A program made the position numbers and the translations under genes. From positions 79,999 to 143,998 of the forward strand of contig NZ_JAALJH010000013.1 of NCBI RefSeq assembly GCF_011064615.1: a stretch of DNA of 64,000 nucleotides. The letters are read 5' to 3'. Of the stretch, positions 10,657 through 19,395 are shown piece by piece. The notes beneath the pieces were generated by a model, which had not been told where the DNA came from, searched no databases, and saw nothing but the letters and a program-made list of their open reading frames with translations. Numbering within the stretch: the stretch's first letter is position 1; every line of letters begins with the position of its first letter. The stretch comes from Aquisphaera insulae (GTDB lineage: Bacteria > Planctomycetota > Planctomycetia > Isosphaerales > Isosphaeraceae).

Positions 10657-13344
10657 ATGGCGAATTCGACGATCATCCGTCCGGAATGGTGCACCGAGAT
10701 CGACCCCGTGCTCCAGAAGGAGCTCGAGAGGCACGTCGTGGTGACGACGTGGGACAAGCTGATCGGCCTGGTCGATCCGATCTACAACTGGGGGCGCAGG
10801 TCCAGCCTCTGGCCGCTGGGGTTCGGGCTGGCCTGCTGCGCGATCGAGATGATCTGCACGGCGTCCAGCCGGTTCGACATCGCCCGCTTCGGCGCCGAGG
10901 TCTTCCGGGGCTCGCCGCGGCAGGCGGACCTGATGATCGTCTCCGGGACCGTCACCAAGACGATGATGCCCATGATCGCCCGGCTCTACGACCAGATGCC
11001 CGAGCCGAAATACGTGATCTCGATGGGGGCCTGCGCCACCGGCGGGGGCCCCTTCAAGGAGGGGTACAACGTCGTCTCCGGGATCGACAAGTACCTGCCC
11101 GTGGATGTTTACGTGCCGGGCTGCCCGCCCACGCCGCAGGCCCTGATCAACGGCCTGATCATGCTCCAGAAGAAGATCGACGGCGAGAAGATCGTGAACG
11201 CGCCCTGGTATCGAGGGGACGTCGATCGCGACATCCCGATCCCGGTGCTGGGCCCCGACCTGATCGACCTGCGGACGGTGGAGATCGCCGCCGAGAAGAC
11301 GGCCCAGGGGGCGTTCGAGGCGCGCGAGGCGGACCTCCCGAAGCCCCCCAAGATCCCGGCTCCGCAGCCGGAGCCCGAGGCCGCGCCGGCCGACGGTCAG
11401 CCCGCGCCGCCCCCCGCCGCGGCCCCCGCGGCGAGGCCGATGAGCAAGATCGAGATGATCCGGGCCAAGGCGCGCGGCGAGGCGGTTCCCACCCCCTCGG
11501 CGGCCTCGCCGGCGCCGGCCCCCGCTGCAGCTTCGGCCGCGAAGCCCGGGAAGAAGCCCAAGAAGGCGGAGGAGCGGCCGAGCCTGGTCTGGCTGGGGGC
11601 CGAGAAGCTCAGCGAGCTCGCCGGCCGACTGAACCGGGAGCTCGGGGCGGGTGCCGCCGTGATCGTCGAGGCGGGCCTGCTGATCCCCGCGGAGAAGCTG
11701 GTTGCCGCGGCCCTCTATCTTCGCGACCGGAACCCGATCCGCTACGACTACCTCGCGAGCCTCCAGAGCGTCCACTACGAGGATTGCATCGAGGTCAACT
11801 ACCAGCTCGACAGCACGACAACCCCCGGCTCGCTCATCGCCCTGCGGGTCCGCACCGACGAGGCCGAGGGGAAGGGCGAGGTCCCGTCCCTGTACGACGT
11901 CTATCGCGGGGCGGATTTCCAGGAGCGCGAGGTCTACGACATGATGGGCGTCCGGTTCACCGGACATCCGGAGCTGAAGCGGATCCTGATGTGGGACGGG
12001 TACGCGTACTATCCGCTCCGCAAGGATTATCTCGAACCCTACTACGAGGCGCCCGCCAAGGTCTATCCGAGCCGCGTGGACGAGGGCTTCGGCCAGCAGG
12101 TCCGCGCGGAGGAGCTCAGCCCGCTGGGCACCAACATCAAGGTCCCGCGCGGCTTCAAGGACTGGGCCAGCCTCTCGAGCGGCTCCGACCCCAAGGGCAA
12201 GCCGCTGCTCCCGGCCGGCGTGGAGGTCGAGGAGCTCGGCACCGATCAGTACATGATCAGCATGGGGCCGCAGCACCCGAGCACCCACGGCGTCTTCCGG
12301 CTGAACCTCCGGGTCGACGGCGAGACCATCGTCGGCCTCAAGCCCGTCATGGGCTACATGCACCGCAATCACGAGAAGATCGGCGAGCGGAACACGTTCC
12401 TCATGAACTTCCCGTTCACCGACCGGCTCGATTATCTCACCAGCATGGGGAACAACTTCGGCTACGCGCTGGCCGTCGAGCAGCTCATGGGCGACGACGC
12501 CAAGCCCCCGGAGCGGGCCGAGTACATCCGGGTGATCATGGCCGAGCTGACGCGGCTCGCCAGCCACATGTGGTCGGTCGGCTTCCTGCTCAACGACCTC
12601 GGCGCGTTCTTCACCCCGGCGCTCTACGCGATCGAGGAGCGTGAGCTGATCCTGGACCTCTTCGAGTGGGCCGCCGGCAGCCGGATGATGTGCAACTACT
12701 TCCGATTCGGCGGGGTGGCCTTCGACCTGCCGAAGGGCTGGATCGAGCGCTGCCGGGGGATCGTCAACGATCGGATCGACGCCAAGATCGACGAGCTGGA
12801 CCGATACCTCTCCGAGAACGAGATCGTCCTCGATCGGTGCAAGGGCGTGGGGATCCTGAGCCCCGAGCAGGCCGTGAACTACTCGACGGCGGGGCCGGTG
12901 CTGAGGGCCTCCAACGTCGCCTATGACGTCCGCCGGGCGGCGCCTTACAGCATCTACGACCGGTTCGACTTCAACGTGGTCACCGGCCCCAACGGCGACC
13001 TCTACGACCGGTATTACGTCCGCCTGCTCGAGATGCGCGAGAGCGTCAAGATCCTCAAGCAGGCCGTCCGCGACATCCCGGACGGCCCGATCCTCCCGGG
13101 CAAGAAGAGCTACCAGATCAAGGTCCCGTCCGGCGAGGCCTACTCGCGAGTCGAGAATCCCAAGGGGGAGCTCGGCTACTATGTCGTCTCCGACGGGTCG
13201 GGGACGGCCTATCGCTATCACGTCCGGAGCCCCAGCTTCATCAACCTGACCGCGCTCGAGGCGATGTGCCTGGGACATACCGTGGCGGACGTCGTCGGCA
13301 TCCTGGGAAGCCTCGACATCGTCCTCGGCGAGGTGGATCGCTAG
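10657..13344 (+). CDS. nuoBCD: NADH-quinone oxidoreductase subunits B, C and D fused in one chain
   Basis: This 895-residue protein joins three complex I subunits of the peripheral arm. NuoB occupies about residues 1-215, with the cluster N2 ligands C60, C61, C126 (GACATGG) and C156 (VPGCPPTP). A Pro/Ala-rich linker covers about 220-305. NuoC (30 kDa) spans about 305-475 with its signature [18 protein letters not shown] and [10 protein letters not shown]. NuoD (49 kDa) spans about 525-895, from [10 protein letters not shown] through [10 protein letters not shown], and forms the quinone site with NuoB. The start at 10657 gives the NuoB-like N-terminus [11 protein letters not shown]; an in-frame start 24 codons earlier would add unrelated sequence. 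NuoC-D fusions are well known; the further fusion of NuoB is unusual. No frame break occurs, so it is one reading frame by direct reading. Confidence 0.95.
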   Translation: MANSTIIRPEWCTEIDPVLQKELERHVVVTTWDKLIGLVDPIYNWGRRSSLWPLGFGLACCAIEMICTASSRFDIARFGAEVFRGSPRQADLMIVSGTVTKTMMPMIARLYDQMPEPKYVISMGACATGGGPFKEGYNVVSGIDKYLPVDVYVPGCPPTPQALINGLIMLQKKIDGEKIVNAPWYRGDVDRDIPIPVLGPDLIDLRTVEIAAEKTAQGAFEAREADLPKPPKIPAPQPEPEAAPADGQPAPPPAAAPAARPMSKIEMIRAKARGEAVPTPSAASPAPAPAAASAAKPGKKPKKAEERPSLVWLGAEKLSELAGRLNRELGAGAAVIVEAGLLIPAEKLVAAALYLRDRNPIRYDYLASLQSVHYEDCIEVNYQLDSTTTPGSLIALRVRTDEAEGKGEVPSLYDVYRGADFQEREVYDMMGVRFTGHPELKRILMWDGYAYYPLRKDYLEPYYEAPAKVYPSRVDEGFGQQVRAEELSPLGTNIKVPRGFKDWASLSSGSDPKGKPLLPAGVEVEELGTDQYMISMGPQHPSTHGVFRLNLRVDGETIVGLKPVMGYMHRNHEKIGERNTFLMNFPFTDRLDYLTSMGNNFGYALAVEQLMGDDAKPPERAEYIRVIMAELTRLASHMWSVGFLLNDLGAFFTPALYAIEERELILDLFEWAAGSRMMCNYFRFGGVAFDLPKGWIERCRGIVNDRIDAKIDELDRYLSENEIVLDRCKGVGILSPEQAVNYSTAGPVLRASNVAYDVRRAAPYSIYDRFDFNVVTGPNGDLYDRYYVRLLEMRESVKILKQAVRDIPDGPILPGKKSYQIKVPSGEAYSRVENPKGELGYYVVSDGSGTAYRYHVRSPSFINLTALEAMCLGHTVADVVGILGSLDIVLGEVDR

Positions 13345-13428
13345 GCGGGCGGCAAGGGCGGAGACTCGTTGACTTCAGACCATCGCGCCGGGGTTCCGGC
13401 GACATCCTACCAGTCGGGGCAGGCTTCC

Positions 13429-14136
13429 ATGGGAATTGGACAGGGCGTCATCCGCGGCCATGCGATCACTCTCCGACGTTTCGTCCTGACCTTCTGGCGC
13501 GATTTCCGGCTGGGCAAGGCCTTCGCCCGCCGGGGAGGGGGACACGGCGCCTTCGATTTCTTCCAGAAGCCGGAGCGCGGTCACGAGCCTACCGTGACCC
13601 AGGACTTCACCACCGACGGGCTGTTCACCGTCGAGTATCCCGACGAGCGCCTGCCCGTCTACGAGCGTTTCCGCGTCCTCCCGATGCTCGTCTACGACAC
13701 CGAGGACGGCAACGTCCGCTGCACCTCGTGTAACATCTGCGCCAAGGTTTGCCCCCCCCAGTGCATCTGGATGACCCAGGCGAAGAGCCCGAAGGGGACC
13801 GTCGTCCCGTTGCCCGAGGATTTCTACATCGACATGGACGTCTGCATGAACTGCGGCCTCTGCTCCGAGTACTGCCCGTTCGACGCCATCAAGATGGATC
13901 AGAACTTCGAGCTGTCGAACTACGAACGGCATCAGACTCATATCTATTCGCTCCAGGATCTGCTCGTCTCGAGCGAGTACTACTCGAAGACCCACCCGGA
14001 CGCCTGGGCGAGCGCCGAACAGGTCGCGGAGCGTGGCAAGGTCGCGAAGAAGAAGGACCAGCGCCTCCAGAAAGCCCTGTCGGCCGGCCGCTCAGCCCCG
14101 GCCGCGAAGCCATCTCCACAACCCGCCGGCGCCTGA
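13429..14136 (+). CDS. nuoI: NADH-quinone oxidoreductase subunit I
   Basis: This is a 235-residue NuoI, which carries clusters N6a and N6b between the peripheral arm and the quinone site. Two ferredoxin motifs are seen: CTSCNICAKVCP (C98, C101, C104, C108) and CMNCGLCSEYCP (C139, C142, C145, C149). The C-terminus ends in a Lys/Ala/Pro-rich tail. I use the ATG at 13429; a TTG at 13369 in the same frame has a GGCGGAG upstream and would add 20 residues, so the start is uncertain. It lies 84 bases downstream of nuoBCD and probably shares its transcript. A hairpin follows. Confidence 0.93.
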   Translation: MGIGQGVIRGHAITLRRFVLTFWRDFRLGKAFARRGGGHGAFDFFQKPERGHEPTVTQDFTTDGLFTVEYPDERLPVYERFRVLPMLVYDTEDGNVRCTSCNICAKVCPPQCIWMTQAKSPKGTVVPLPEDFYIDMDVCMNCGLCSEYCPFDAIKMDQNFELSNYERHQTHIYSLQDLLVSSEYYSKTHPDAWASAEQVAERGKVAKKKDQRLQKALSAGRSAPAAKPSPQPAGA

Positions 14137-14160
14137 GCCACGAGCTTCGCCTCTCCATCC

Positions 14161-14200
14161 GGGACGGGACCAACGGCGCCGGCGCCGCTGGTCCCGTCCC
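14161..14200. terminator. hairpin after nuoI, possible transcription end
   Basis: A perfect 12-base inverted repeat (14161-14172 and 14189-14200) encloses a GC-rich 16-base loop that can itself fold. There is no T run after it, so it is not a canonical intrinsic terminator. It lies 24 bases after the nuoI stop and would separate the two halves of the complex I cluster. Confidence 0.5.
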
Positions 14201-14364
14201 GTCCCGGTTCGCGTCGTGGAAGTGCTTCCCTCCACGGCATGCCGAAAATCCGCGGAACAGACCCAAGTTCAGTGGCATGAGGCGAGTTTCTTGGTAACAT
14301 AGATAAAAGGCGGGGTTTAGAATGGGCTTGTTCCGCTACTTGAGCCTCTCAGACGAGCTTCCTC

Positions 14365-15924
14365 ATGATCAACATATTCCGTCGATTGGGAGTTTCGGGT
14401 CGGAATGGTGAAAAGGGGGGCTCGCTGTCGCCCGTGGGGCATAGGGCGAGGCTGCGGTCGATCCGTCCTGGGGTCGCGGTCGAGCTGCTCGAGGATCGCC
14501 AGCTCTTGAGCACCGTGCAGACCTTCGACGGCGGCGGGACGACTTACACCCTGCAGCAGATTGCCGGGCCGCCCCAGGCATCGATCCAGTCCGGCGGACC
14601 GACCGGGAGCTTCCTCAGGCTGGCGACCTCGCCGGCCAGTCCAATCGCGGGGAACAACAACTCGATCTCGTTCGTGACGAGTGATGCCGGGTTGTACAAC
14701 TCGGTCCAGGCCAACTGGGATTTCCGGGTGACGCAGACCGTCGCGGGCCAGAAGGGGGTCGGCCTGTCGTTCGCCCTCCTGAACACGAACAACTTCGGGA
14801 CCAGCGGCGGCGCGGCGAGCCTCGCCCCGCAGCAAGGGATCTACGACGGATCGTTCGCGTTCGGATTCGACACGACCAGCAACGTCGTCTACGCGAGCCT
14901 GAACAGCGCCGTCGTCACCGCCGCCAGCCTGCCCGCGTCGGTGGACCTCGCGAGCGGCCAGTTCATCCATGCGTCGGCCACGATCGACTTCCAGCATTCC
15001 ACGATCTCGCTGACCCTCACGCCGTCGATCTCGGGGCCCGCCACGACGGTCTTCAGCGATGTCGACATCCCGAACCTGGGCCCCTATCAGTCCCGCGTGT
15101 CCTTCCAGGCCGATAACACGGCGGCGGCCTTCGCGGACTTCGACCTGGACAACGTCAACGTCCAGTACACCGGCCAGCGACTGGCCGGGTCCGTCTCCTT
15201 CGGTGCGGCCAACTTCTCGGCCAACGAGTCGGACGGCGTGGCCTTCATCACGATCATCCGTACGGGAGGATCGTCCGGCTCCGTGACGATCGGCTTCGTG
15301 TCGGCCGACGGGACGGCCCGGAACGGGGTGAATTACCAGTCGGTAGCCGGTCCGATCACGCTGGCGGACGGACAGACCCAGGCCGTGGTGGCGATCCCGC
15401 TCATCGACGACGGGGTCGCCGGGAGCGACAGGACGGTCCAGCTCTATCTCAGCAATCCGACCCTGACGGCGCCGCTCGTCCCGCCGATCGTATCGACGCT
15501 GACGATCGTCAACACCGACCCCGTCCCGCCGACCGTCTCGCCCACGGTCGCGAAGGTCTACAGGGCGGGGACCCATCGCGTGACGGGATTCCGGCTCACG
15601 TTCAGCCAGTCCCTCGACGCGGCGAGTGCGCAGGACGTGGCGAACTACGCGATGATCTTCCCGTCGACGGCGGCACGGAGCAGCCGCGTGCGAACCGCCC
15701 GCGCCGCCCAGCAGACCTACTCGTTCGCCCAGGCGACGCTCGACCCGACGGGGACCGTGGTGACGCTGAGCCGCGGCGCCCTCGGGCGAATCCACTTGCC
15801 GAAGGTCCTCCAGATCCTGGTGCGAGGCACGCCCCCGACCGGGATCCGGAACACGACCGGAACCTACCTGGCCGGCAGCGGCGGGGCCGCGGGGACCGAC
15901 GCCCTGCTGACGGTCCGGATCTGA
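14365..15924 (+). CDS. secreted Calx-beta domain protein with planctomycete N-terminal tag
   Basis: This is a 519-residue protein. Its N-terminus is basic and carries ELLEDRQLLS (residues 40-49), a tag typical of large planctomycete surface proteins. A lectin- or laminin-like beta-sandwich region follows (about 50-270, with LSFALLNTNN and FDLDNVNVQY), then a Calx-beta domain (about 275-390, with SVSFGAANFSANESDG, SADGTARNGVNYQ and TIVNTDPVPP). The C-terminal 110 residues look like a beta-rich Ig-like fold. It is probably exported and possibly binds Ca2+ or carbohydrate. It sits between nuoI and nuoA on the same strand, which makes no functional sense for complex I. Confidence 0.8.
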   Translation: MINIFRRLGVSGRNGEKGGSLSPVGHRARLRSIRPGVAVELLEDRQLLSTVQTFDGGGTTYTLQQIAGPPQASIQSGGPTGSFLRLATSPASPIAGNNNSISFVTSDAGLYNSVQANWDFRVTQTVAGQKGVGLSFALLNTNNFGTSGGAASLAPQQGIYDGSFAFGFDTTSNVVYASLNSAVVTAASLPASVDLASGQFIHASATIDFQHSTISLTLTPSISGPATTVFSDVDIPNLGPYQSRVSFQADNTAAAFADFDLDNVNVQYTGQRLAGSVSFGAANFSANESDGVAFITIIRTGGSSGSVTIGFVSADGTARNGVNYQSVAGPITLADGQTQAVVAIPLIDDGVAGSDRTVQLYLSNPTLTAPLVPPIVSTLTIVNTDPVPPTVSPTVAKVYRAGTHRVTGFRLTFSQSLDAASAQDVANYAMIFPSTAARSSRVRTARAAQQTYSFAQATLDPTGTVVTLSRGALGRIHLPKVLQILVRGTPPTGIRNTTGTYLAGSGGAAGTDALLTVRI

Positions 15925-16114
15925 GCCGAGCCGGCGCGAGCGGGGCGTCGAGGAATCCACGTCGTGGTGGGGTCTTGCTCCATCACGACCGCCCCCTTAA
16001 GATGATCGCTCCATGGTCCTAGTCGGGCGAGCCCGTCGCGCCGATCCCGGTCCCGGGAAAGCGTTTCTCGCCGGTCGGCCGTCCCGCTCCGCGCGACGCC
16101 ACGCGAATCCGAGC

Positions 16115-16387
16115 ATGATACCGACACCGCCGCCGCCGAAGTACGCACCAGGCACCCATCTCCGCGTGACCCAGTTCGTCCGCGTCGGCCATCGCCGCTG
16201 GCTCACCCGGGTCGAGGGGCTGGTGGAAGGGGAAGGTCGCCGACCCGTCGGGGGGATCGAGATGGGGGGCAAGGCGTCATACTGCCAGCAGCCGACCATC
16301 CGCCTCCGTCGGACCGACGGCGAGCTGGTCGAGATCGCCGTGGACGAGGAGACGAAGGTCGAGGCCGTGCCGGCCCCGGCAACCTGA
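16115..16387 (+). CDS. conserved small protein, unknown function
   Basis: This is a 90-residue protein from the ATG at 16115 (the frame is open upstream to 16013). It begins with a proline run, then KYAPGTHLRVTQFVRVG and a beta-strand-rich sequence ending LVEIAVDEETKVEAV. The pattern suggests a small beta-barrel with conserved aromatic and glycine residues, of a kind often seen in planctomycetes. No function is known to me. It is 114 bases upstream of nuoA and may be cotranscribed with it. Confidence 0.6.
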   Translation: MIPTPPPPKYAPGTHLRVTQFVRVGHRRWLTRVEGLVEGEGRRPVGGIEMGGKASYCQQPTIRLRRTDGELVEIAVDEETKVEAVPAPAT

Positions 16388-16501
16388 TCGCGGCACTCCG
16401 GTGTCGATCCGCGGGGCCTCTCCCGGCCCGGGGAGCGAACGGAGTCCGGGCGGCCCCGCCTTGGCCGCCCTAACCGAGGCCAGAACCCAGGTGACACGTC
16501 G

Positions 16502-16861
16502 ATGGTTATTTACAATTACATTTTCATCGGACTGTTGCTCCTCCTGGGGATCACCTTCGGGCTCCTGCCGCTGATCGCCGTGGCCGTGGTGGCGCCCCGG
16601 AAGCGGTCCCACGCCAAGGCGGACACGTACGAATGCGGCGTGAGGACCTACGGCGAGACCTGGATCCGATTCCGGATCCAGTATTACATCTACGCGCTCA
16701 TGTTCGTCGTGTTCGACATCGAGACGGTGTTCCTCTATCCCTGGGCCGCGGCCTACGGCGAGCTCGGGCTCTTCGCCCTGGTCGAGATGATCGTCTTCCT
16801 GGTCATCCTTTTCATCGGCCTGGCCTACGCCTGGGCCAAGGGGGTCCTGCGGTGGGTTTGA
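16502..16861 (+). CDS. nuoA: NADH-quinone oxidoreductase subunit A
   Basis: This is a 119-residue NuoA, a three-span membrane subunit at the base of the quinone chamber. It shows the family marks YECGVRTYGETWIRFRIQYY and FVVFDIETVFLYPWA, with spans at about 7-30, 63-83 and 91-112. The gene overlaps the nuoH start, so A and H are translationally linked. In this cluster nuoA is not next to nuoB, from which it is separated by nuoI and two unrelated genes. Confidence 0.95.
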   Translation: MVIYNYIFIGLLLLLGITFGLLPLIAVAVVAPRKRSHAKADTYECGVRTYGETWIRFRIQYYIYALMFVVFDIETVFLYPWAAAYGELGLFALVEMIVFLVILFIGLAYAWAKGVLRWV

Positions 16862-18147
16862 CTTGGCTCTGCGCCGGGGCCTGGGCGGTCCCGACCCTCC
16901 TCTCCCAGCAGCCGCTCGTCGAGCTCAGCTTCTTCACCAAGGTCCGCTGGGTGCTCTGGCTCCTGGTGGGCTTCTTCGGGGTCTTCCCGGGCATCGTCGC
17001 CTACATGGTCTGGCTCGAGCGCAAGGTGGCCGCGCGGTTCCAGGACCGGATCGGCCCCAACCGCGTGGGGCCCCTGGGCCTGCTCCAGCCGATCGCCGAC
17101 GCGATCAAGCTGATCACCAAGGAGGACATCGTCCCCCGGAACGCGGACCGCTGGGCGCACCTCGCGGCGCCCGTGGTGGTGATCACGTCGTCGTTCCTGG
17201 TCATGGCCGTGATCCCGTTCGCGATCGGCCTGGCCCCGGTGAACCTGCCGTCCGGGATGGCCTACCTGATCGCGGTCTCCAGCCTCAGCCCGCTGGGGAT
17301 CTTCCTGGCCGGCTGGTCGAGCCGGAACAAGTACTCGCTCCTGGGGGCGATGCGGGCCGTGGCGCAGCTCGTCTCGTATGAGGTCCCCCAGGTCCTCTCG
17401 ACGATCCCGATCGTGCTCTGGGCCGGGAGCCTGAGCCTGGTGACGATCTTCGAGCGGCAGCTCGAGTTCGGCTGGTTCCTCTTCTCCCCCCCTGGATTCC
17501 TGGCCTTCCTGATCCTGCTGATCGCCAGCATCGCGGAGGTGAACCGGACCCCCTTCGACCTGCCGGAGGCGGAGTCGGAGATCATCGCCGGCTATCACAC
17601 CGAATACTCGAGCATGCGGTTCGGGCTCTTCTTCCTGGCGGAATACCTGAGCGTCTTCGCCGTGAGCTGCCTGGCGACGGTGCTCTTCCTGGGCGGGGGG
17701 ACGATCCTGCCCTTCATGGCCTTCCCGGCGAACATCGTGAGCCCCGAGTCGACGGTGTCGCTGATCGTGGCCGACGCGATCCTGCTGGGGGTCTTCCTGA
17801 CCAAGGTCCTGTTCTTCATCTTCGTGATGTTCTGGGTCCGCGCGACCCTGCCGCGGATGAGGGTAGACCGTCTGATGAATTTCGCCTGGAAATACCTGGT
17901 CCCGCTGAGCATCGCCAACGTGCTGGTCGCGGCGATCTGGTACGAGTTGGTGATCCGTCCCGGGGACCTGACGGCCGCCAACTGGTTCAAGGGGGTCGCG
18001 GTGACGGGGCCGATCGTGGTCGTGCTGATTTTCCTGGTCTTCTCGATCAACCGCCGGCTCGCCGCCGGCGAGCCGCTGGGGGCGGACTGGCCGACGGTCC
18101 GGACCGTCCCCCAGGCCGGCGGCGTGGTCCCCTCGGGGCGTGCGTGA
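16852..18147 (+). CDS. nuoH: NADH-quinone oxidoreductase subunit H
   Basis: This is a 431-residue NuoH, the membrane subunit that forms much of the quinone chamber. Family marks are VWLERKVAARFQDRIGPNRVGP, which I read at about residues 54-75, LITKEDIVP, EVNRTPFDLPEAESEI and GYHTEYSSMRFGLFFLAEY. About eight membrane spans are visible. The start is a GTG at 16852 (10-base overlap with nuoA) or a TTG at 16858 that overlaps the nuoA stop; both fit. The C-terminal 25 residues are a hydrophilic tail. Confidence 0.94.
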   Translation: MGLTWLCAGAWAVPTLLSQQPLVELSFFTKVRWVLWLLVGFFGVFPGIVAYMVWLERKVAARFQDRIGPNRVGPLGLLQPIADAIKLITKEDIVPRNADRWAHLAAPVVVITSSFLVMAVIPFAIGLAPVNLPSGMAYLIAVSSLSPLGIFLAGWSSRNKYSLLGAMRAVAQLVSYEVPQVLSTIPIVLWAGSLSLVTIFERQLEFGWFLFSPPGFLAFLILLIASIAEVNRTPFDLPEAESEIIAGYHTEYSSMRFGLFFLAEYLSVFAVSCLATVLFLGGGTILPFMAFPANIVSPESTVSLIVADAILLGVFLTKVLFFIFVMFWVRATLPRMRVDRLMNFAWKYLVPLSIANVLVAAIWYELVIRPGDLTAANWFKGVAVTGPIVVVLIFLVFSINRRLAAGEPLGADWPTVRTVPQAGGVVPSGRA

Positions 18148-18184
18148 GGCGGCCGGAAGGCGTGTTTCGCAGCCATTGAGACGA

Positions 18185-18898
18185 ATGAGCCCGCTAGCCG
18201 GGCGGACCGGAGGGGTGGTCGTGCTCCAGATCGTTTTCTTCGTGATCGCGGGCTTCGGGCTCCTCGCCGCGCTCGGGGCCGTGCTCGCGCGCAATCTCGT
18301 CCACGCCGGCCTGTTCCTGGTCGGCTACTTCTTCGCGGTGGCCGCGGTCTTCGTGCTGCTCGAGGCGGAATTCCTGGCGGCGCTTCAGGTGCTCGTCTAC
18401 ATCGGCGCCGTGGCGATCATCCTGATGTTCGGCATCATGCTGACCCGGAATATCCAGGGGGACGACACGACCATCCTCGTCGGCCGATGGCGGGCCCCGG
18501 CGATGGTGGCGGGCCTGCTCCTGTTCGGCGTGCTCGTCTTCGGGATCAACAACGCGGTGACCCCGCCCGGCCAGCCGAGCTGGCAGGGCCGGGCCGAGCG
18601 TCCGTCGATCGTCGAGGACATGACGTCCCCCCCGGGGACCGCCGCCCGTCGCGATTCGATCAACAACATGGGCCGGATGGTCGGCCTCGAGCTGATGAAA
18701 CGGTACGTCGTGGGGTTCGAGGTCGCCGGGCTGCTCCTGACCGCCGCCCTGGTCGGGGCGATCGCGCTGGCGCACCGGGATGAGGACGAGCCGGGTGCCG
18801 CCGCTTCCGGCGACCGGGCCGCCGACCGCACTGAACCGGCGGCGGCTGCTGCTGCGGAGGCCGGCCTCGCCGCCAGCGGCGGGCGGGCGTCGAGCTGA
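18185..18898 (+). CDS. nuoJ: NADH-quinone oxidoreductase subunit J
   Basis: This is a NuoJ of about 237 residues with five hydrophobic segments and the conserved VLVYIGAVAIILMFGIML segment that forms the pi-bulge helix of TM3. The insertion between spans four and five (about residues 125-170) is hydrophilic, and an Ala/Glu-rich soluble tail of about 40 residues ends the protein. The start is uncertain: ATG at 18185, or a GTG near 18218 just before LQIVFFVIAG, or a GTG at 18140 that would overlap nuoH. Confidence 0.9.
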   Translation: MSPLAGRTGGVVVLQIVFFVIAGFGLLAALGAVLARNLVHAGLFLVGYFFAVAAVFVLLEAEFLAALQVLVYIGAVAIILMFGIMLTRNIQGDDTTILVGRWRAPAMVAGLLLFGVLVFGINNAVTPPGQPSWQGRAERPSIVEDMTSPPGTAARRDSINNMGRMVGLELMKRYVVGFEVAGLLLTAALVGAIALAHRDEDEPGAAASGDRAADRTEPAAAAAAEAGLAASGGRASS

Positions 18899-18973
18899 GC
18901 CGGGCGGACGTGGTGGCTGGCGTTCGAGGACGATGGGGACGGCAGACGGAATCGCGAGGGAATCGAGCCGATC

Positions 18974-19309
18974 ATGAGCAATGACATCCCGCTGACCTGG
19001 TTCCTCTATTTCGCCGCGGCCTCGTTCTCGATCGGGCTCATCGGCGTGCTCCTGCGGAGGAACGCCATCGCCGTGCTGATGGCGATCGAGATCATGCTCA
19101 ACGCCGCCAACGTGAACCTGGTGGCGTTCTGGCGATACGGGACGCCCGCGACCGTCGCGTCGGCGGGGCCGATCCCCGGCGTGATGATGGCCATCTTCGT
19201 GATCACCGTGGCCGCGGCCGAGGTCGCCGTGGGCATCGGCATGATCCTCCTTTGCTATCGCCGCTGGCGCGTCGCCGACGTGGACCAGTACGACACGCTC
19301 TCGGGTTGA
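18974..19309 (+). CDS. nuoK: NADH-quinone oxidoreductase subunit K
   Basis: This is a 111-residue NuoK, a three-span proton-channel subunit related to MrpC. It has the conserved LRRNAIAVLMAIEIMLNAANVN segment (split over about residues 28-49) with the key glutamate of MAIEIMLN, and a second membrane glutamate in AAAEVAVGI. The gene lies 75 bases after nuoJ and 86 bases before nuoN. In most bacteria nuoL and nuoM would stand between K and N; here they do not. Confidence 0.95.
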   Translation: MSNDIPLTWFLYFAAASFSIGLIGVLLRRNAIAVLMAIEIMLNAANVNLVAFWRYGTPATVASAGPIPGVMMAIFVITVAAAEVAVGIGMILLCYRRWRVADVDQYDTLSG

Positions 19310-19395
19310 TGATCATGGTTTCCGTCCCGGCCGCGATCGCCGGGGCCGGGCTCCTCGAACCGCTCCTTCCCCGCCGAACGACCTGGTGACGCCCC

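Noticed and set aside
10606..13278. An 890-residue minus-strand frame over nuoBCD
   Set aside because: GC-rich codon usage leaves the opposite strand open; the plus strand is clearly NuoB, C and D.
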